Part shown: one piece after another, positions 6,988 through 15,622 of the stretch
Layout of the letters: the number at the start of each line of letters is the position of its first letter
Numbering within the stretch: position 1 is the stretch's first letter
Source of the DNA: DATMFV01 sp035555975
Lineage (GTDB): Bacteria; Verrucomicrobiota; Verrucomicrobiia; Chthoniobacterales; Chthoniobacteraceae
Direction of reading: 5' to 3'
Assembly: GCA_035555975.1 (NCBI GenBank)
Contig: DATMFV010000135.1
Span: 6,568-70,567 of the forward strand
Length of the DNA stretch: 64,000 nt
Made by a program: the position numbers and the translations under genes
Notes under the pieces: generated by a model
Told to the model about the DNA's origin: nothing
The model's database searches: none
Seen by the model: only the letters and a program-made list of their open reading frames with translations

Positions 6988-8445
6988 CTATTCCGGCTTC
7001 TTGCCGACAAAGCGCCAATCCTGTCCATCCGCCGGCGGTTTGCCGTTGCCGTCCGCTGCCGGGCGTCCTTCCGACGCTTCCATTTCGCCAAGGTAATCGG
7101 GGAGCTTGAGCCCGGCCTGCCGTGCGAGTTCCTGCAATGGCGGGAGGCTGCGGATCATTCCCGAAAGAAAATTCGCCGTGGAACCGGTGCCGTTTTCGCC
7201 GCCGCCGTTGTCCCAGACGGTCACCTTGTCGATCTTGATGCCGGAAATCGCCTCTGCCTGGGCTTCGACCAGCTTCGGCATCTGCTCGCTCAACAGAAGG
7301 GTGATCGCGATCTGCGGGTTGTTCCCCGCCGACTCGATCATCTGCCGGAACCCGTCGGCCTTTGCATGGAGGATCTGCTTGGTCCCTTCCGCTTCGGCGC
7401 CGAGGCGCGAGGCGATCTCGAACGCTGCGGCGTCTGCCGTGGCCCGGATGCTGTCGGCCTGGGCGTTCGCTGCGATCCGGACTTGGTCGGCCTCGGCTTC
7501 CGCCAGGACGGTGATCCGCTTCTTCTGCACCTCCGCCGGGACGACTTCGTTGGCATAGCGGGTCGCCTGCTCGACCTGGGCGCGCGCCGATTCCGCCTCC
7601 TGCTGGGCGGTGTACGAATCGCGTTCGGCATTGGCGGTTGCCACCCGTTCCGCCGTCACGGCCAGCCGGTTGGCTTCGGCGATCTCGACGTTGAGCGCGG
7701 CGTTGGAATTGGCGATCTCGATCTGCGCCAGGTTTTTCCCTTTGGTTGCTTCGGCCTGGGCGTTGGCGACTTCGACCTCGCGTTCCCGCCCGGCCTGGGC
7801 TGCGCCGATCTCCCCGTCCCGTTCGGCCTGGGCGACCTTGACCTTCGCTTCGTTGATCGCCTTGGAGGCCGCCTCTTTACCGAGCGCTTCGATGTAGCCG
7901 CTTTCGTCGGTGACGTCCTGGATGTTGACGTTGATCAGCCTCAAACCGACCTTCTTCAACTCGACCTCCACCCCGCTGGCGATGTTGGAGATCAGCTTGT
8001 CGCGGTCGGAGTTGATTTCCTCGATGCTCATGGTCGCGATGACCACGCGCATCTGCCCGAAAATGATATCCTTGGCGAGATCGCGGATGCTCTCCTGCGA
8101 AAGCCCGAGCAGGCGTTCGGCGGCGTTTTCCATCACGCCCGGTTCGGTCGCGATCCCGACGGTGAAGGTCGAGGGGGTGTTGACGCGGATGTTCTGCCGG
8201 GAGAGCGCTCCTTTGAGTGGGATCTCGATCGGCATCGGGGTCAGTTCCAGATAGGCGTGGTTCTGGATCAGCGGCCAGACAAAGGTCGCGCCGCCATGAA
8301 TGCACTTGGCCGATTTGCCGCCGCCGACCTTTCCGTAGACGACGAGGATGCGGTCGCTGGGACAACGCCGGTAGCGCCGCGAAACGGCAAAGAGCATCCC
8401 GATGAGGATGAGAAGAACACCTGCGATGAGAAGTATGACAATCAT
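6988..8445 (-). CDS. Flotillin family protein (SPFH domain)
   Basis: A 485-residue flotillin. It has an N-terminal membrane segment (MIVILLIAGVLLILIGMLF), then the SPFH/PHB domain (about 30-200: CPSDRILVVYGKVGGGKSAKC, EIPLKGALSRQNIRV, INVNIQDVTDESGYIEALG). A long Ala/Glu coiled-coil region (about 200-370) is rich in AEA and AQA motifs, and a variable tail is rich in Gly and Asp. Flotillins form large membrane oligomers that organise lipid microdomains. It sits immediately downstream of an NfeD-like membrane gene (28 bases apart), the same pairing as YuaF-FloT (YuaG) in Bacillus, so the two very likely act together. Confidence 0.93.
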   Translation of the reverse strand: MIVILLIAGVLLILIGMLFAVSRRYRRCPSDRILVVYGKVGGGKSAKCIHGGATFVWPLIQNHAYLELTPMPIEIPLKGALSRQNIRVNTPSTFTVGIATEPGVMENAAERLLGLSQESIRDLAKDIIFGQMRVVIATMSIEEINSDRDKLISNIASGVEVELKKVGLRLINVNIQDVTDESGYIEALGKEAASKAINEAKVKVAQAERDGEIGAAQAGREREVEVANAQAEATKGKNLAQIEIANSNAALNVEIAEANRLAVTAERVATANAERDSYTAQQEAESARAQVEQATRYANEVVPAEVQKKRITVLAEAEADQVRIAANAQADSIRATADAAAFEIASRLGAEAEGTKQILHAKADGFRQMIESAGNNPQIAITLLLSEQMPKLVEAQAEAISGIKIDKVTVWDNGGGENGTGSTANFLSGMIRSLPPLQELARQAGLKLPDYLGEMEASEGRPAADGNGKPPADGQDWRFVGKKPE

Positions 8446-8473
8446 GGTTCCATTCCTTTTTTGATTACTTTTT

Positions 8474-9037
8474 TTAAACCCGCTCGACCCTGACCAGATC
8501 GTGACCGATGACTTCGAGCACTTTGACCCGCTCCCCGCTGGCGATCTCGTGATCGCTGATCGCCGCGAGGGTCACCATGCGCGACTGGGCGACCACCTGC
8601 ACCTGCCCGCCCGTGCCGGGGCTGGCGGGAATGCGGATATAGGCGGTGCCGACTTTCCCGACGCAGTTGGCGATCTGAAAGGTGTTGTCCTCTTTAAGAA
8701 GGCTGAACATCCGCATCAGGAAAAGGAAAATGGCCCCGAGTGCCAGCCCCGCCAGCGCGCCGCAGAGAGTGGCCACGACGATCGAATACCCCGCCCCGAG
8801 CATCAGCGAACCGACCGCCCCGAAGGCAAGCGTAAAACCTGAAAGGGTGGTCCATGAAATCACCTGCCCGCCCCCATGGTCGCCCCCCTCGGCAATCCCG
8901 TCGTCATCAACACCGACCAGCCGGAGGATGACCTGCAACATCGCCATCAGAAACCCCGCCACGGCGATCACACGAAAAACGGTGTTCGCCAGATACCCTT
9001 CACTAAAGAAGAAGTCATGCAGGAGGGAGAGGAGCAT
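8474..9037 (-). CDS. NfeD/YuaF-like membrane protein partnering flotillin
   Basis: A 187-residue protein. It has three to four predicted membrane segments (NTVFRVIAVAGFLMAMLQVIL, TTLSGFTLAFGAVGSLMLGAG, IVVATLCGALAGLALGAIFLF). A soluble C-terminal part of about 70 residues (QIANCVGKVGTAYIRIPASPG ... GERVKVLEVIGHDLVRVERV) has the spacing of an NfeD-type OB fold. It is the first gene of a two-gene unit with flotillin. The family call rests on the topology, the OB-like 'GKVGTAYIRIP' and 'G..VKV....G..L.V' pattern, and the flotillin neighbour. Confidence 0.8.
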   Translation of the reverse strand: MLLSLLHDFFFSEGYLANTVFRVIAVAGFLMAMLQVILRLVGVDDDGIAEGGDHGGGQVISWTTLSGFTLAFGAVGSLMLGAGYSIVVATLCGALAGLALGAIFLFLMRMFSLLKEDNTFQIANCVGKVGTAYIRIPASPGTGGQVQVVAQSRMVTLAAISDHEIASGERVKVLEVIGHDLVRVERV

Positions 9038-9177
9038 CGCGTGCGAACGCTATCCGGTTTCCCGGAAAGATGGCAAGAGAAACCGACTTATTTTCAAGCC
9101 GAAAGAATCACGAGAATTTCCGGCCCGGGAATCAGTGAGCCATTTTCCTTGCTGACTCCCGTAAATATGGGATATTC

Positions 9178-9444
9178 ATGATCATGAAAACCACACTGGA
9201 CATTCCCGACGAAGTTTTCCGTCAAGCCAAGGCCCGGGCCGCCCTTCGTGGGGTGTCCCTGCGCCAATTCGTTGCCGAGGCGCTTGAGGAAAAAATGGCC
9301 GCTCCGTCCCTCGGCTCCGCTTCCTCTGAGCCGCCATGGATGCAGGGATTCGGGGCTTTGACCGATCTCCGGGACGAAACCCGCCGCATCGACACCATCA
9401 TTGAGGAAACGTTTGGACAGCTTGATGAGGAAGATCGCGCATGA
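9178..9444 (+). CDS. vapB: VapB-type antitoxin (ribbon-helix-helix)
   Basis: The 88-residue protein starts MIMKTTLDIPDEVFRQAKARAALRGVSLRQF, a classic ribbon-helix-helix DNA-binding N-terminus (strand TTLDIP, helices DEVFRQAKARAA and LRQFVAEALEEKM). The C-terminal part probably wraps the toxin. Its stop overlaps the toxin start by ATGA at 9441-9444, the normal translational coupling of such pairs. An alternative start at 9184 (MKTTLDIP) is equally plausible. Such antitoxins usually repress their own promoter together with the toxin. Confidence 0.85.
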   Translation: MIMKTTLDIPDEVFRQAKARAALRGVSLRQFVAEALEEKMAAPSLGSASSEPPWMQGFGALTDLRDETRRIDTIIEETFGQLDEEDRA

Positions 9445-9818
9445 TCCTCGACACCAACGCGCTCTCCGCCTGGGCTGATGGCAACCCCGCCTGCCGGTTC
9501 GCTTTTCTGGAAGCCTCCCGGCTGGTCCTTCCCGCCATCGTTCTGGGAGAATACCTCTACGGCATCCGCCAATCGCGCCATCGCTCCCGCTACGAAGAAT
9601 GGCTCACGCAGAACCTGCCCTACGCCGAACTCCAACCCGTCACAGCCTCCACGGCGAATCACTACGCCAACCTTCGCCTCCAACTCAAAGCCAAGGGCAC
9701 TCCCATCCCTGCCAACGATCTCTGGATCGCCGCCCTGACACTGGAACTTCAGCTTCCGCTCCTGACCAACGACAACCATTTCGACCGCATTCACGGGCTC
9801 ACCATCATCCGCTTCTGA
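9441..9818 (+). CDS. vapC: VapC-type PIN-domain ribonuclease toxin
   Basis: The 125-residue PIN domain begins MILDTNALSAWADG, with the first metal-binding Asp in the LDTN motif. The conserved Glu is in LGEYLYGI, and the C-terminal acidic cluster is in IPANDLWIAALTLELQLPLLTNDNHFDRI (Asp in NDLWIAA and in TNDNHF). All four acidic residues expected for Mg-dependent RNA cleavage are present, so the toxin appears intact. The start overlaps the antitoxin stop (ATGA). Confidence 0.92.
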   Translation: MILDTNALSAWADGNPACRFAFLEASRLVLPAIVLGEYLYGIRQSRHRSRYEEWLTQNLPYAELQPVTASTANHYANLRLQLKAKGTPIPANDLWIAALTLELQLPLLTNDNHFDRIHGLTIIRF

Positions 9819-9899
9819 GCCTACCCGCGATGTTTGACCTCCGCGAACAGATCCAGCCCGCACTTGCATTCCCCGCCGATCCCCTGTAGGTGGTGCGCC

Positions 9900-10241
9900 A
9901 TGTGGAAAACACCGATCCGCCGTCTGCGGACCCTTGCCATCGCTGAAGCGATCTCCTACCTCGTTCTGCTCTTCATCGCCATGCCGCTCAAATACTGGGG
10001 CGGGATGCCCGATGTCGTGAAATACACCGGCTGGGCGCATGGGGTGCTCTTTATCGCCTTCTGCGGGGCGCTTGCGCTGGCGATTTTCCCGGCGCGGCTT
10101 CCGTTTGTTTTTTCGGGGATGGTCTTTCTCTCCTCGCTGGTTCCCTTCGGGCCGTTCCTGCTTGATCGCCGCCTCAGGGCGTATGACCGCGAGTTCCCGA
10201 TCCCCGCGCCGAGCCGCTCACGCGAAGAAGTCGCGGGCTAG
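9900..10241 (+). CDS. DUF3817 family small membrane protein
   Basis: A 113-residue protein, MWKTPIRRLRTLAIAEAISYL, with three hydrophobic segments and the conserved KYTGWAHGVLFI stretch typical of the DUF3817 family, whose function is unknown. The ATG at 9900 follows GTAGGTGG. It is convergent with the M20 peptidase gene and the last 24 bases of the two coding regions overlap (10218-10241). Confidence 0.8.
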   Translation: MWKTPIRRLRTLAIAEAISYLVLLFIAMPLKYWGGMPDVVKYTGWAHGVLFIAFCGALALAIFPARLPFVFSGMVFLSSLVPFGPFLLDRRLRAYDREFPIPAPSRSREEVAG

Positions 10242-11351
10242 GGCGACGTAGGTCTCCACGCCGGCTTCGAGCTGGTCGAGCGCAATGAATTCCGCCGCCG
10301 TATGCGCCTGGGCGATGTCGCCCGGCCCGAGGATCAGGCAGGGGACGCCGATCGCGGCGATCTTGCTGGCATCACAGCAGAAAAACGCCACCTGCGCCTC
10401 CTCCGTGCCGGTCAGCGTCTTGACCGCTTCGGTAAACGGGTGGTCCTGCGCGATCTCGAAGGCCACGTCGAGATGCAGCAGCTCAAACGACCAGCGGTAG
10501 CCGTCGCCGTCGGGGAAGCGCTCCCTTAACATCGCCTTGAGGTCCGCCAGCGTTGCCTCCGGGTCCTGTCCCGGGATGAGCCGGATGTCGACCTGGATCG
10601 CGCACTCGTCGGGGACAATATTGATCCCGCTCCCGCCTTGCACGATCCCGACGGAACCGGTGCTCGGACCAAACTGCGGCCGCTGGATCGCACCGAGCAC
10701 GTCGGCAAAATAGTCGTTGAGCGCGAGGATGGCCCGCGCCATCGCCACCACGGCGTTGCGCCCCTGTTCCGGGCGGCTGCTGTGGGCCGCCTTTCCATGG
10801 CAGCGAAAGGCGAAGCGGATGTTTCCCTTGCAGCCGCGCAACGGCTTGAGAAGGGTCGGTTCGCCAACGATCGCCGCATCGGGCCGCGCGATCTGCCCGA
10901 TCAACGCACGAATCCCCGCCGTGGCCACCTCTTCGTCCGGGGTGAACCCGAGGGTGAGCGTTCCACTCCAGCTTTCCCTTTCTTGCGCGAGGCGCTGCGC
11001 TGCGATCAGCATCGCCGCCACCGGCCCCTTCATGTCGCACGAGCCGCGGCCCCAGAGCTTCCCGTCGCGGATTGCCGCCCCGAACGGGTCGCCCTCCATA
11101 CCGACGACGCTCACGGTGTCGAGATGACCGTTAAACAGGAGGTGCCGCCCCGGCCCGTTGGAAAGGCGCAGGACCAGGTTCTCCAGCCCGCCTTGGACCG
11201 GGTGCCGCTCGACTTCGAAGCCGTGCTCCGCCCCCCAATGCGCCACAAAGTCGATCACCGGCGGCGTACCGGGGCTTGCCGGGTCGTAAGCCGGGTTGAC
11301 GCTCTCCATCCGCACCAGGGCCTGGGTCAGTTCGACGACATTTCCACTCAT
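10218..11351 (-). CDS. M20 family metallopeptidase, ArgE/DapE-like deacylase
   Basis: A 377-residue zinc hydrolase of the ArgE/DapE/CPG2 clan. Motifs in order: LLFNGHLDTV (zinc His and Asp), WGRGSCDMKGPVAAML (bridging Asp), FTPDEEVATAG (general base Glu, zinc Glu), IVGEPTLL (zinc-side Glu) and ILGPGDIAQAHTAAEFI near the C-terminus (last zinc His). The dimerisation insert runs from about 180 to 290. The proline at EPTLLKP and the overall layout resemble acetylornithine deacetylase more than succinyl-diaminopimelate desuccinylase, but the substrate cannot be fixed. There is no arginine-pathway neighbour. It starts at ATG 11351 and is divergent from the M81 gene. Confidence 0.88.
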   Translation of the reverse strand: MSGNVVELTQALVRMESVNPAYDPASPGTPPVIDFVAHWGAEHGFEVERHPVQGGLENLVLRLSNGPGRHLLFNGHLDTVSVVGMEGDPFGAAIRDGKLWGRGSCDMKGPVAAMLIAAQRLAQERESWSGTLTLGFTPDEEVATAGIRALIGQIARPDAAIVGEPTLLKPLRGCKGNIRFAFRCHGKAAHSSRPEQGRNAVVAMARAILALNDYFADVLGAIQRPQFGPSTGSVGIVQGGSGINIVPDECAIQVDIRLIPGQDPEATLADLKAMLRERFPDGDGYRWSFELLHLDVAFEIAQDHPFTEAVKTLTGTEEAQVAFFCCDASKIAAIGVPCLILGPGDIAQAHTAAEFIALDQLEAGVETYVALARDFFA

Positions 11352-11466
11352 AAATGAAAGGGAAGCTACCCGATGCCGCCCGCGTCTGGGAAGGAGGAAA
11401 AAGCCGAAGGCGAAGAGCGGTTACTATTGACACCTTTCCCTGTTCGGCGGTTTCTATTAAGCCGCC

Positions 11467-12984
11467 ATGAGCTACCGCGTTGCCATCATCAATATCTCCC
11501 ACGAATCGAACACCTTCGCCAACGGTCTCACCACGGCGGAAAACTTTCGCTCCCATCTCTTTCAGCGCGGGGCCGACGTGCTCGACTATCACCGGGTCGG
11601 CAAGGGGACGATCGCGGGAGCCTTGAGCGTGCTGGAACCGGCAGGCGTCGAACTGATCCCGACCATCAGCGCCAACACCACCCCCGGGCCGATGGTCGCC
11701 GACGCGGCGCTCAAGGAATTCTGGGCCATGGTGGAAGCCGACCTGAAGGCGGCGGGACGGATCGACGGCGTTTTCGCGCCCCAGCACGGGGCCGCCGTCA
11801 GCGAGATCGAAAAAGATATGGACGGCTGGTGGCTCACGCAGATCCGCAGGGTCGTCGGGCCGGAGGTCCCGATCATCGGCACGCTCGACCCGCACTGTTT
11901 TATCACCGAAGCGATGGCCAAGGCCGCCAACGCCCTCCTCCCGTACAAGACAAACCCGCACGTCGACTCCTTTGAACGCGGCGTCAAGGCGGCCACCCTC
12001 CTGCTCCGCACGCTCAAGGGCGAGATCAACCCGAAGCAGACCTTCTGCCTCCCGCCGATGATCATGAACATCGAACGGCAGCACTCCGGCTCGGAACCGC
12101 TCGCCTCCCTCTGCCGCGCCTGCGATGAACTGGAAAACACCCCCGGCGTGCTCGACGCCTCCGTCATCCTCGGCTACCCGTACAGCGATCTTCCCGAAAT
12201 GGGCTCCGGCATGCAGGTGATTGCCGACGGCAACGCGGAACTTTCGCGCGAAAAGGCGCTCGAACTCGGGCAGAAACTCTGGGACGAACGCGAAGCGCTC
12301 CTCCCCTCGCTCCTCACCCCGGAAGCGGCGCTTGCCGAGGCGGACGCCACCTCCAAGCCGGTCTGCCTGCTCGACATGGGCGACAACGTCGGCGGCGGCG
12401 GGAGCGGTCAGGGGACGTGGCTTTTGCCCCTGCTGGCCAAACGCACCGATCTCAAAACCTTTTTCACCATCTACGACCCGGCGGCGGCGCAAAAGGCGAT
12501 CGAAGCCGGGCCCGGTGCGACGGTCTCCCTCTGCCTCGGCGGGAAAAGCGACGCTCCTTCGGAAGGCGAGGCGTTTTCCTTTACCGGCAAGGTCAAAAAC
12601 ATCCCGCCCCACCAGTACCGCGACCTGAAGGTGCGCCACGGCGGCAGGAAAGACTTCATCATCGGCCCGAGCGCGCTGGTCGTCGATGAAAACGAGTCGC
12701 TCCATATCCTGATCACCTCGGTGCGGACCAGCCCCAACAGCTACCTCCTGATGACCAACTGCGGCGTCCACCCGCACGATGTCGACCTGATCGTCGCCAA
12801 GGGAGTTAATGCGCCGCTCGCCGCGTTCGACGGGCTTTGCACCAACTTCATCAAGATCAACACCCCGGGCCTCACCTCGGCCGACCCGAATCACTTCCCG
12901 TTCGTGAACCGGCGCAAACCGTTCCACCCTTTCGAGGCCGACGCGCCGTTCCGGCCGGAGGAATGCCTGCTCGCGGGGAGGTAG
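11467..12984 (+). CDS. M81 family metallopeptidase (microcystinase C/MlrC-like)
   Basis: The 505-residue protein has the two-part M81 architecture. The N-terminal domain starts MSYRVAIINISHESNTFAN and includes QHGAAVSEIEKDMDGWW and GTLDPHCFIT, where the predicted metal ligands lie. The C-terminal MlrC domain begins at about residue 300 (VCLLDMGDNVGGGGSGQGTW) and runs to the end. The best studied member degrades linearised microcystin, but most members are uncharacterised, and 'microcystinase' should not be taken as the substrate here. The adjacent divergent M20 peptidase suggests a role in handling peptides or amides. A clear intrinsic terminator follows. Confidence 0.9.
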   Translation: MSYRVAIINISHESNTFANGLTTAENFRSHLFQRGADVLDYHRVGKGTIAGALSVLEPAGVELIPTISANTTPGPMVADAALKEFWAMVEADLKAAGRIDGVFAPQHGAAVSEIEKDMDGWWLTQIRRVVGPEVPIIGTLDPHCFITEAMAKAANALLPYKTNPHVDSFERGVKAATLLLRTLKGEINPKQTFCLPPMIMNIERQHSGSEPLASLCRACDELENTPGVLDASVILGYPYSDLPEMGSGMQVIADGNAELSREKALELGQKLWDEREALLPSLLTPEAALAEADATSKPVCLLDMGDNVGGGGSGQGTWLLPLLAKRTDLKTFFTIYDPAAAQKAIEAGPGATVSLCLGGKSDAPSEGEAFSFTGKVKNIPPHQYRDLKVRHGGRKDFIIGPSALVVDENESLHILITSVRTSPNSYLLMTNCGVHPHDVDLIVAKGVNAPLAAFDGLCTNFIKINTPGLTSADPNHFPFVNRRKPFHPFEADAPFRPEECLLAGR

Positions 12985-12990
12985 GTCCCG

Positions 12991-13011
12991 GGATGCCGCT
13001 GGCATCCTTTT
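12991..13011 (+). terminator. Rho-independent terminator after the M81 gene
   Basis: GGATGCC (12991-12997) and GGCATCC (13001-13007) form a perfect 7-bp stem with a GCT loop, followed by TTTT, seven bases after the M81 stop codon. Confidence 0.8.
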
Positions 13012-13087
13012 GATGTAAGTGTCGGCTTGACAGATCACCGGCGGGAGAGACAACCTCGCGCTCGAAACTCTCAGATAGCCCCCCGTC

Positions 13088-13804
13088 ATGAGTTACATCA
13101 AAAAAGCGGCCCATGATCTCGAGCAATCGAATCAAATCATCTACGCTCCACGGCATGAATACCGGGAGGTCGACGCCCAATCCTTCCCCCACCTGGATCT
13201 CGGCTTCTATGACCGGACGCGGGATGCGCTTGTCGCTCAAGGCTGTACCTGGATTGGGGATTTCGAGGATCTCACCCTCAAGGCGGGTGCGATCGACCTG
13301 CGGACTTTCATTCGCATCCTGGTGTCGAAAGATCAGACCATCAGTATCGCCCTCTATCATCCCAAACCAAAATTCTGGGTCCGACTGCTTCTATGGGTGA
13401 TGCGCTGCAAGATCGGCAGAACGATGGATTGCGGAACTGAGCTTCCGGAAGGGCGATACATCGTCACCGACAACGCTTCGGAGGCGGCCAAGATGACCCT
13501 GCCGCCCGGTTTTGATCATCAACTGGTTTCCGTCGGTTCAGATTACGAAACCGTTTTTCAGGTTCATCAACAACGGTTGAAAGATTTCCTTCTGGCCAAC
13601 CCGGGCGTTCAACCGACGATCATGCGAACGGTGAAAGATTTCTTCGCCGTGGAGCATCGTATAGAGGCGATCAAGGCCGCTTACCGGAAAGAAATCGGCG
13701 GCGTCACCGAAGCCGAGTTAAAGAACTGTGGAGTCGATACGGACACCGCAGCCAAGGTCAAACAGGAGATGGATCGCCAGCGTTCCGAAAAGCCGTCGGC
13801 GTAA
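13088..13804 (+). CDS. Hypothetical protein, 238 aa, no recognised domain
   Basis: Not recognised. The protein starts MSYIKKAAHDLEQSNQIIY; it is soluble-looking, with a possible amphipathic stretch PKFWVRLLLWVMRC in the middle and a charged helical C-terminus (RQRSEKPSA at the end). There is no signal peptide or lipobox. Codon use and GC look slightly lower than its neighbours. It stands alone between a terminator and the AraC-type gene on the same strand. The length, good start and absence of competing frames support a real gene. Confidence 0.7.
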   Translation: MSYIKKAAHDLEQSNQIIYAPRHEYREVDAQSFPHLDLGFYDRTRDALVAQGCTWIGDFEDLTLKAGAIDLRTFIRILVSKDQTISIALYHPKPKFWVRLLLWVMRCKIGRTMDCGTELPEGRYIVTDNASEAAKMTLPPGFDHQLVSVGSDYETVFQVHQQRLKDFLLANPGVQPTIMRTVKDFFAVEHRIEAIKAAYRKEIGGVTEAELKNCGVDTDTAAKVKQEMDRQRSEKPSA

Positions 13805-13849
13805 AACCGTTCCACCGGGGCGGGTCGCTCGCCCCCGCGAGGTGATCAC

Positions 13850-15583
13850 GTGGGTATTTCGATCAGCCAGGCGTATTCCCGTCTCCGCCCCCTGCTCGGG
13901 TTGACCGAGCAGGTGACCGTCATTCCGGCGGATCGGAAGCTCTCCCTCGCCAATCCCGCGTTCAAGCTCCTCTACTTTTTTGCGGGCGAGGTGGAGCTGG
14001 TGCTCGGCGACGGCAGTTGCCACGCGATCCGGCCCGGAGATGTGGTGATCGCCCAGCCGCAGCCCAAAGACGAAGGGTACCACTACCGCCGGGGAACCGA
14101 TGGAGGCACCCGCAACCCCGGGAGCCTTCATGCGCTGATCATCCAGTTCGACCTCACTCCCTCTCCTTCCGACCCGGGAGGGGAACTGGCCCTCTGGCTG
14201 CGCGAAACCTTCCGCACCCACCGACACTGGCCGGCCGCCTCGACGGCACGAGGGGGTCAGTCAACAAATCTTGACAAAACCTGTCGAGCCTGTCAAGATT
14301 TGTTGACTGACCCCTACCCGCTTTGGGAAAACGCCATCCGCATCCGCCAGGCGTGCGCAAGCCGGAACCGGTGGATGCGCCTGCTGGCGTGCGAACTCGC
14401 ACGGCTGATGCTGCTCCGCCTTGCCGTGGCCGTCGGCCAGGAGGAGCGCCCGCCCGCTCCGCCCGGACAGGAACGGCTGGAGGCACTCTGCCGGGAGATG
14501 TTCATCTCCAACGCCCTCCCCCGCGATGGCGGCGACGAATCGCTTTTTGAACGTCATTTCGGCTTTGGCACCTCCGAGTTCCTCCACCGGCTCCGCGTGA
14601 ATCGCGCCAAATCGCTGCTGCTCAACTCGAGTACGCCGATCGGGGAGATCGGGGCGCAGGTCGGCTTCGCCTCGCCGGGGACTTTTTCGCGCGTTTTCCG
14701 GTCGATCGCCGGGCTTTCGCCCAACCAGTACCGCCGAGGGCATTCGGCCAACCGGCTTTTCTCGATCAAGAACGAATCGCCGCACAAACTCAAACTGCCT
14801 TCGCCGGGGGAACACCCGCAGCCGTGGGAATGGCAGTTTCGCTCCCGCGCCGCGACACTTTCCGGGAAAACGCCCCACCTTGTGATCGCCCTGGAGGGAG
14901 AGGCTACCGTGGAACTCCCCAAGGGAGAGACCCGTACGCTCCGCGTCGGGGAAAACAGCCTGCTCCTGACCGCGAAACCGACCCGCATCCGGGGAAGGAG
15001 CTTCCGGATCGCCCTGCTCCCGCTGACCGGCTTCCGGGGGCGGGTTCACCTTGGAAAGGCGATGCACCCTGCCGGTTGGAAGTGGCTTGAACGCGACCTT
15101 GCCGAATCGATCGGACCGCTGCGCAACGCCCTTTCGCACAAGCCAAAAGGCCGCCATGAACGGCTCCTCCTTCATTCGTTGACCAGCACGCTCGTTTACC
15201 ACAGCCTCGGGCTGGCGGAAGAACCGCTTCCCCCAGGCGAAGGCCCCGGCTGTCGCTCCCGCAATGAATTGCTGGCGGAATCGGCCAAGGAATATATCTC
15301 CAAATATTACCCGCGCCCGTTGACCCTCGGAGAGATCGCCTATGGGGTGGGAGTCAGCGAAGAACACCTCGCCCGCCTCTTCCGCGCCACCACCGGGATG
15401 AGCGTCATGCGGTTTCTCTTTGTCCAACGGGCTAAGGAGGCCAAAAGACTCCTTGGGCGCACCCGTTATCCAATCGCCGAGATCGCGTGGCGGTGCGGAT
15501 TTCAGACGCTGGGCCACTTCTACCGCACCTTCCGTTCCGTGCTCGGGGAGACGCCGGGGGCCTTCCGAGCACGTGAAAAATAA
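13850..15583 (+). CDS. Double AraC-family regulator (two cupin-like plus HTH units in one chain), start of cassette A
   Basis: A 577-residue protein, about twice the usual AraC length. The first half has a cupin-like sensor (FFAGEVELVLGDGSCHAIRPGDVVIA, about 43-68) and an AraC HTH at about 215-297 (FGFGTSEFLHRLRVNRAKSL, IGEIGAQVGFASPGTFSRVF). The second half repeats the plan: a cupin-like stretch (about 330-385, LVIALEGEATVELPKG) and a second HTH at about 474-577 (LTLGEIAYGVGVSEEHLARLF, IAEIAWRCGFQTLGHFYRTF). Residues ~135-155 are encoded by a long palindrome and look like an in-frame insertion. It lies directly upstream of a PEP-CTERM gene, a pseudopilin gene and a YetA-like gene, which it probably controls. 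The ATG vs upstream GTG choice is uncertain: the frame opens at GTG 13850 (GTGGGTATTTCGATC), which was taken as the start. Confidence 0.88.
   Translation: MGISISQAYSRLRPLLGLTEQVTVIPADRKLSLANPAFKLLYFFAGEVELVLGDGSCHAIRPGDVVIAQPQPKDEGYHYRRGTDGGTRNPGSLHALIIQFDLTPSPSDPGGELALWLRETFRTHRHWPAASTARGGQSTNLDKTCRACQDLLTDPYPLWENAIRIRQACASRNRWMRLLACELARLMLLRLAVAVGQEERPPAPPGQERLEALCREMFISNALPRDGGDESLFERHFGFGTSEFLHRLRVNRAKSLLLNSSTPIGEIGAQVGFASPGTFSRVFRSIAGLSPNQYRRGHSANRLFSIKNESPHKLKLPSPGEHPQPWEWQFRSRAATLSGKTPHLVIALEGEATVELPKGETRTLRVGENSLLLTAKPTRIRGRSFRIALLPLTGFRGRVHLGKAMHPAGWKWLERDLAESIGPLRNALSHKPKGRHERLLLHSLTSTLVYHSLGLAEEPLPPGEGPGCRSRNELLAESAKEYISKYYPRPLTLGEIAYGVGVSEEHLARLFRATTGMSVMRFLFVQRAKEAKRLLGRTRYPIAEIAWRCGFQTLGHFYRTFRSVLGETPGAFRAREK
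14253..14314. repeat. 62-bp perfect-arm palindrome inside the AraC gene (REP/MITE-like)
   Basis: The 24-base arms 14253-14276 and 14291-14314 are perfect inverted complements (outer ends GGGGTCAGTCAAC and GTTGACTGACCCC) around a 14-base loop. The sequence is AT-richer than its surroundings and encodes QSTNLDKTCRACQDLLTD, which breaks an otherwise Ala/Arg/Pro linker between the sensor and the first HTH. The reading frame is kept. It has the look of a REP-type or miniature mobile element captured in frame. Confidence 0.8.
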
Positions 15584-15622
15584 TCAAGTACAGAGAAAGA
15601 CGCATCCAAAGGAACTGGTACG

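Noticed and set aside
4971..7109. A long plus-strand open frame across infC and fba
   Set aside because: It is antisense to two clear genes. High-GC DNA leaves long open frames on the opposite strand, and its translation has no recognisable domain.
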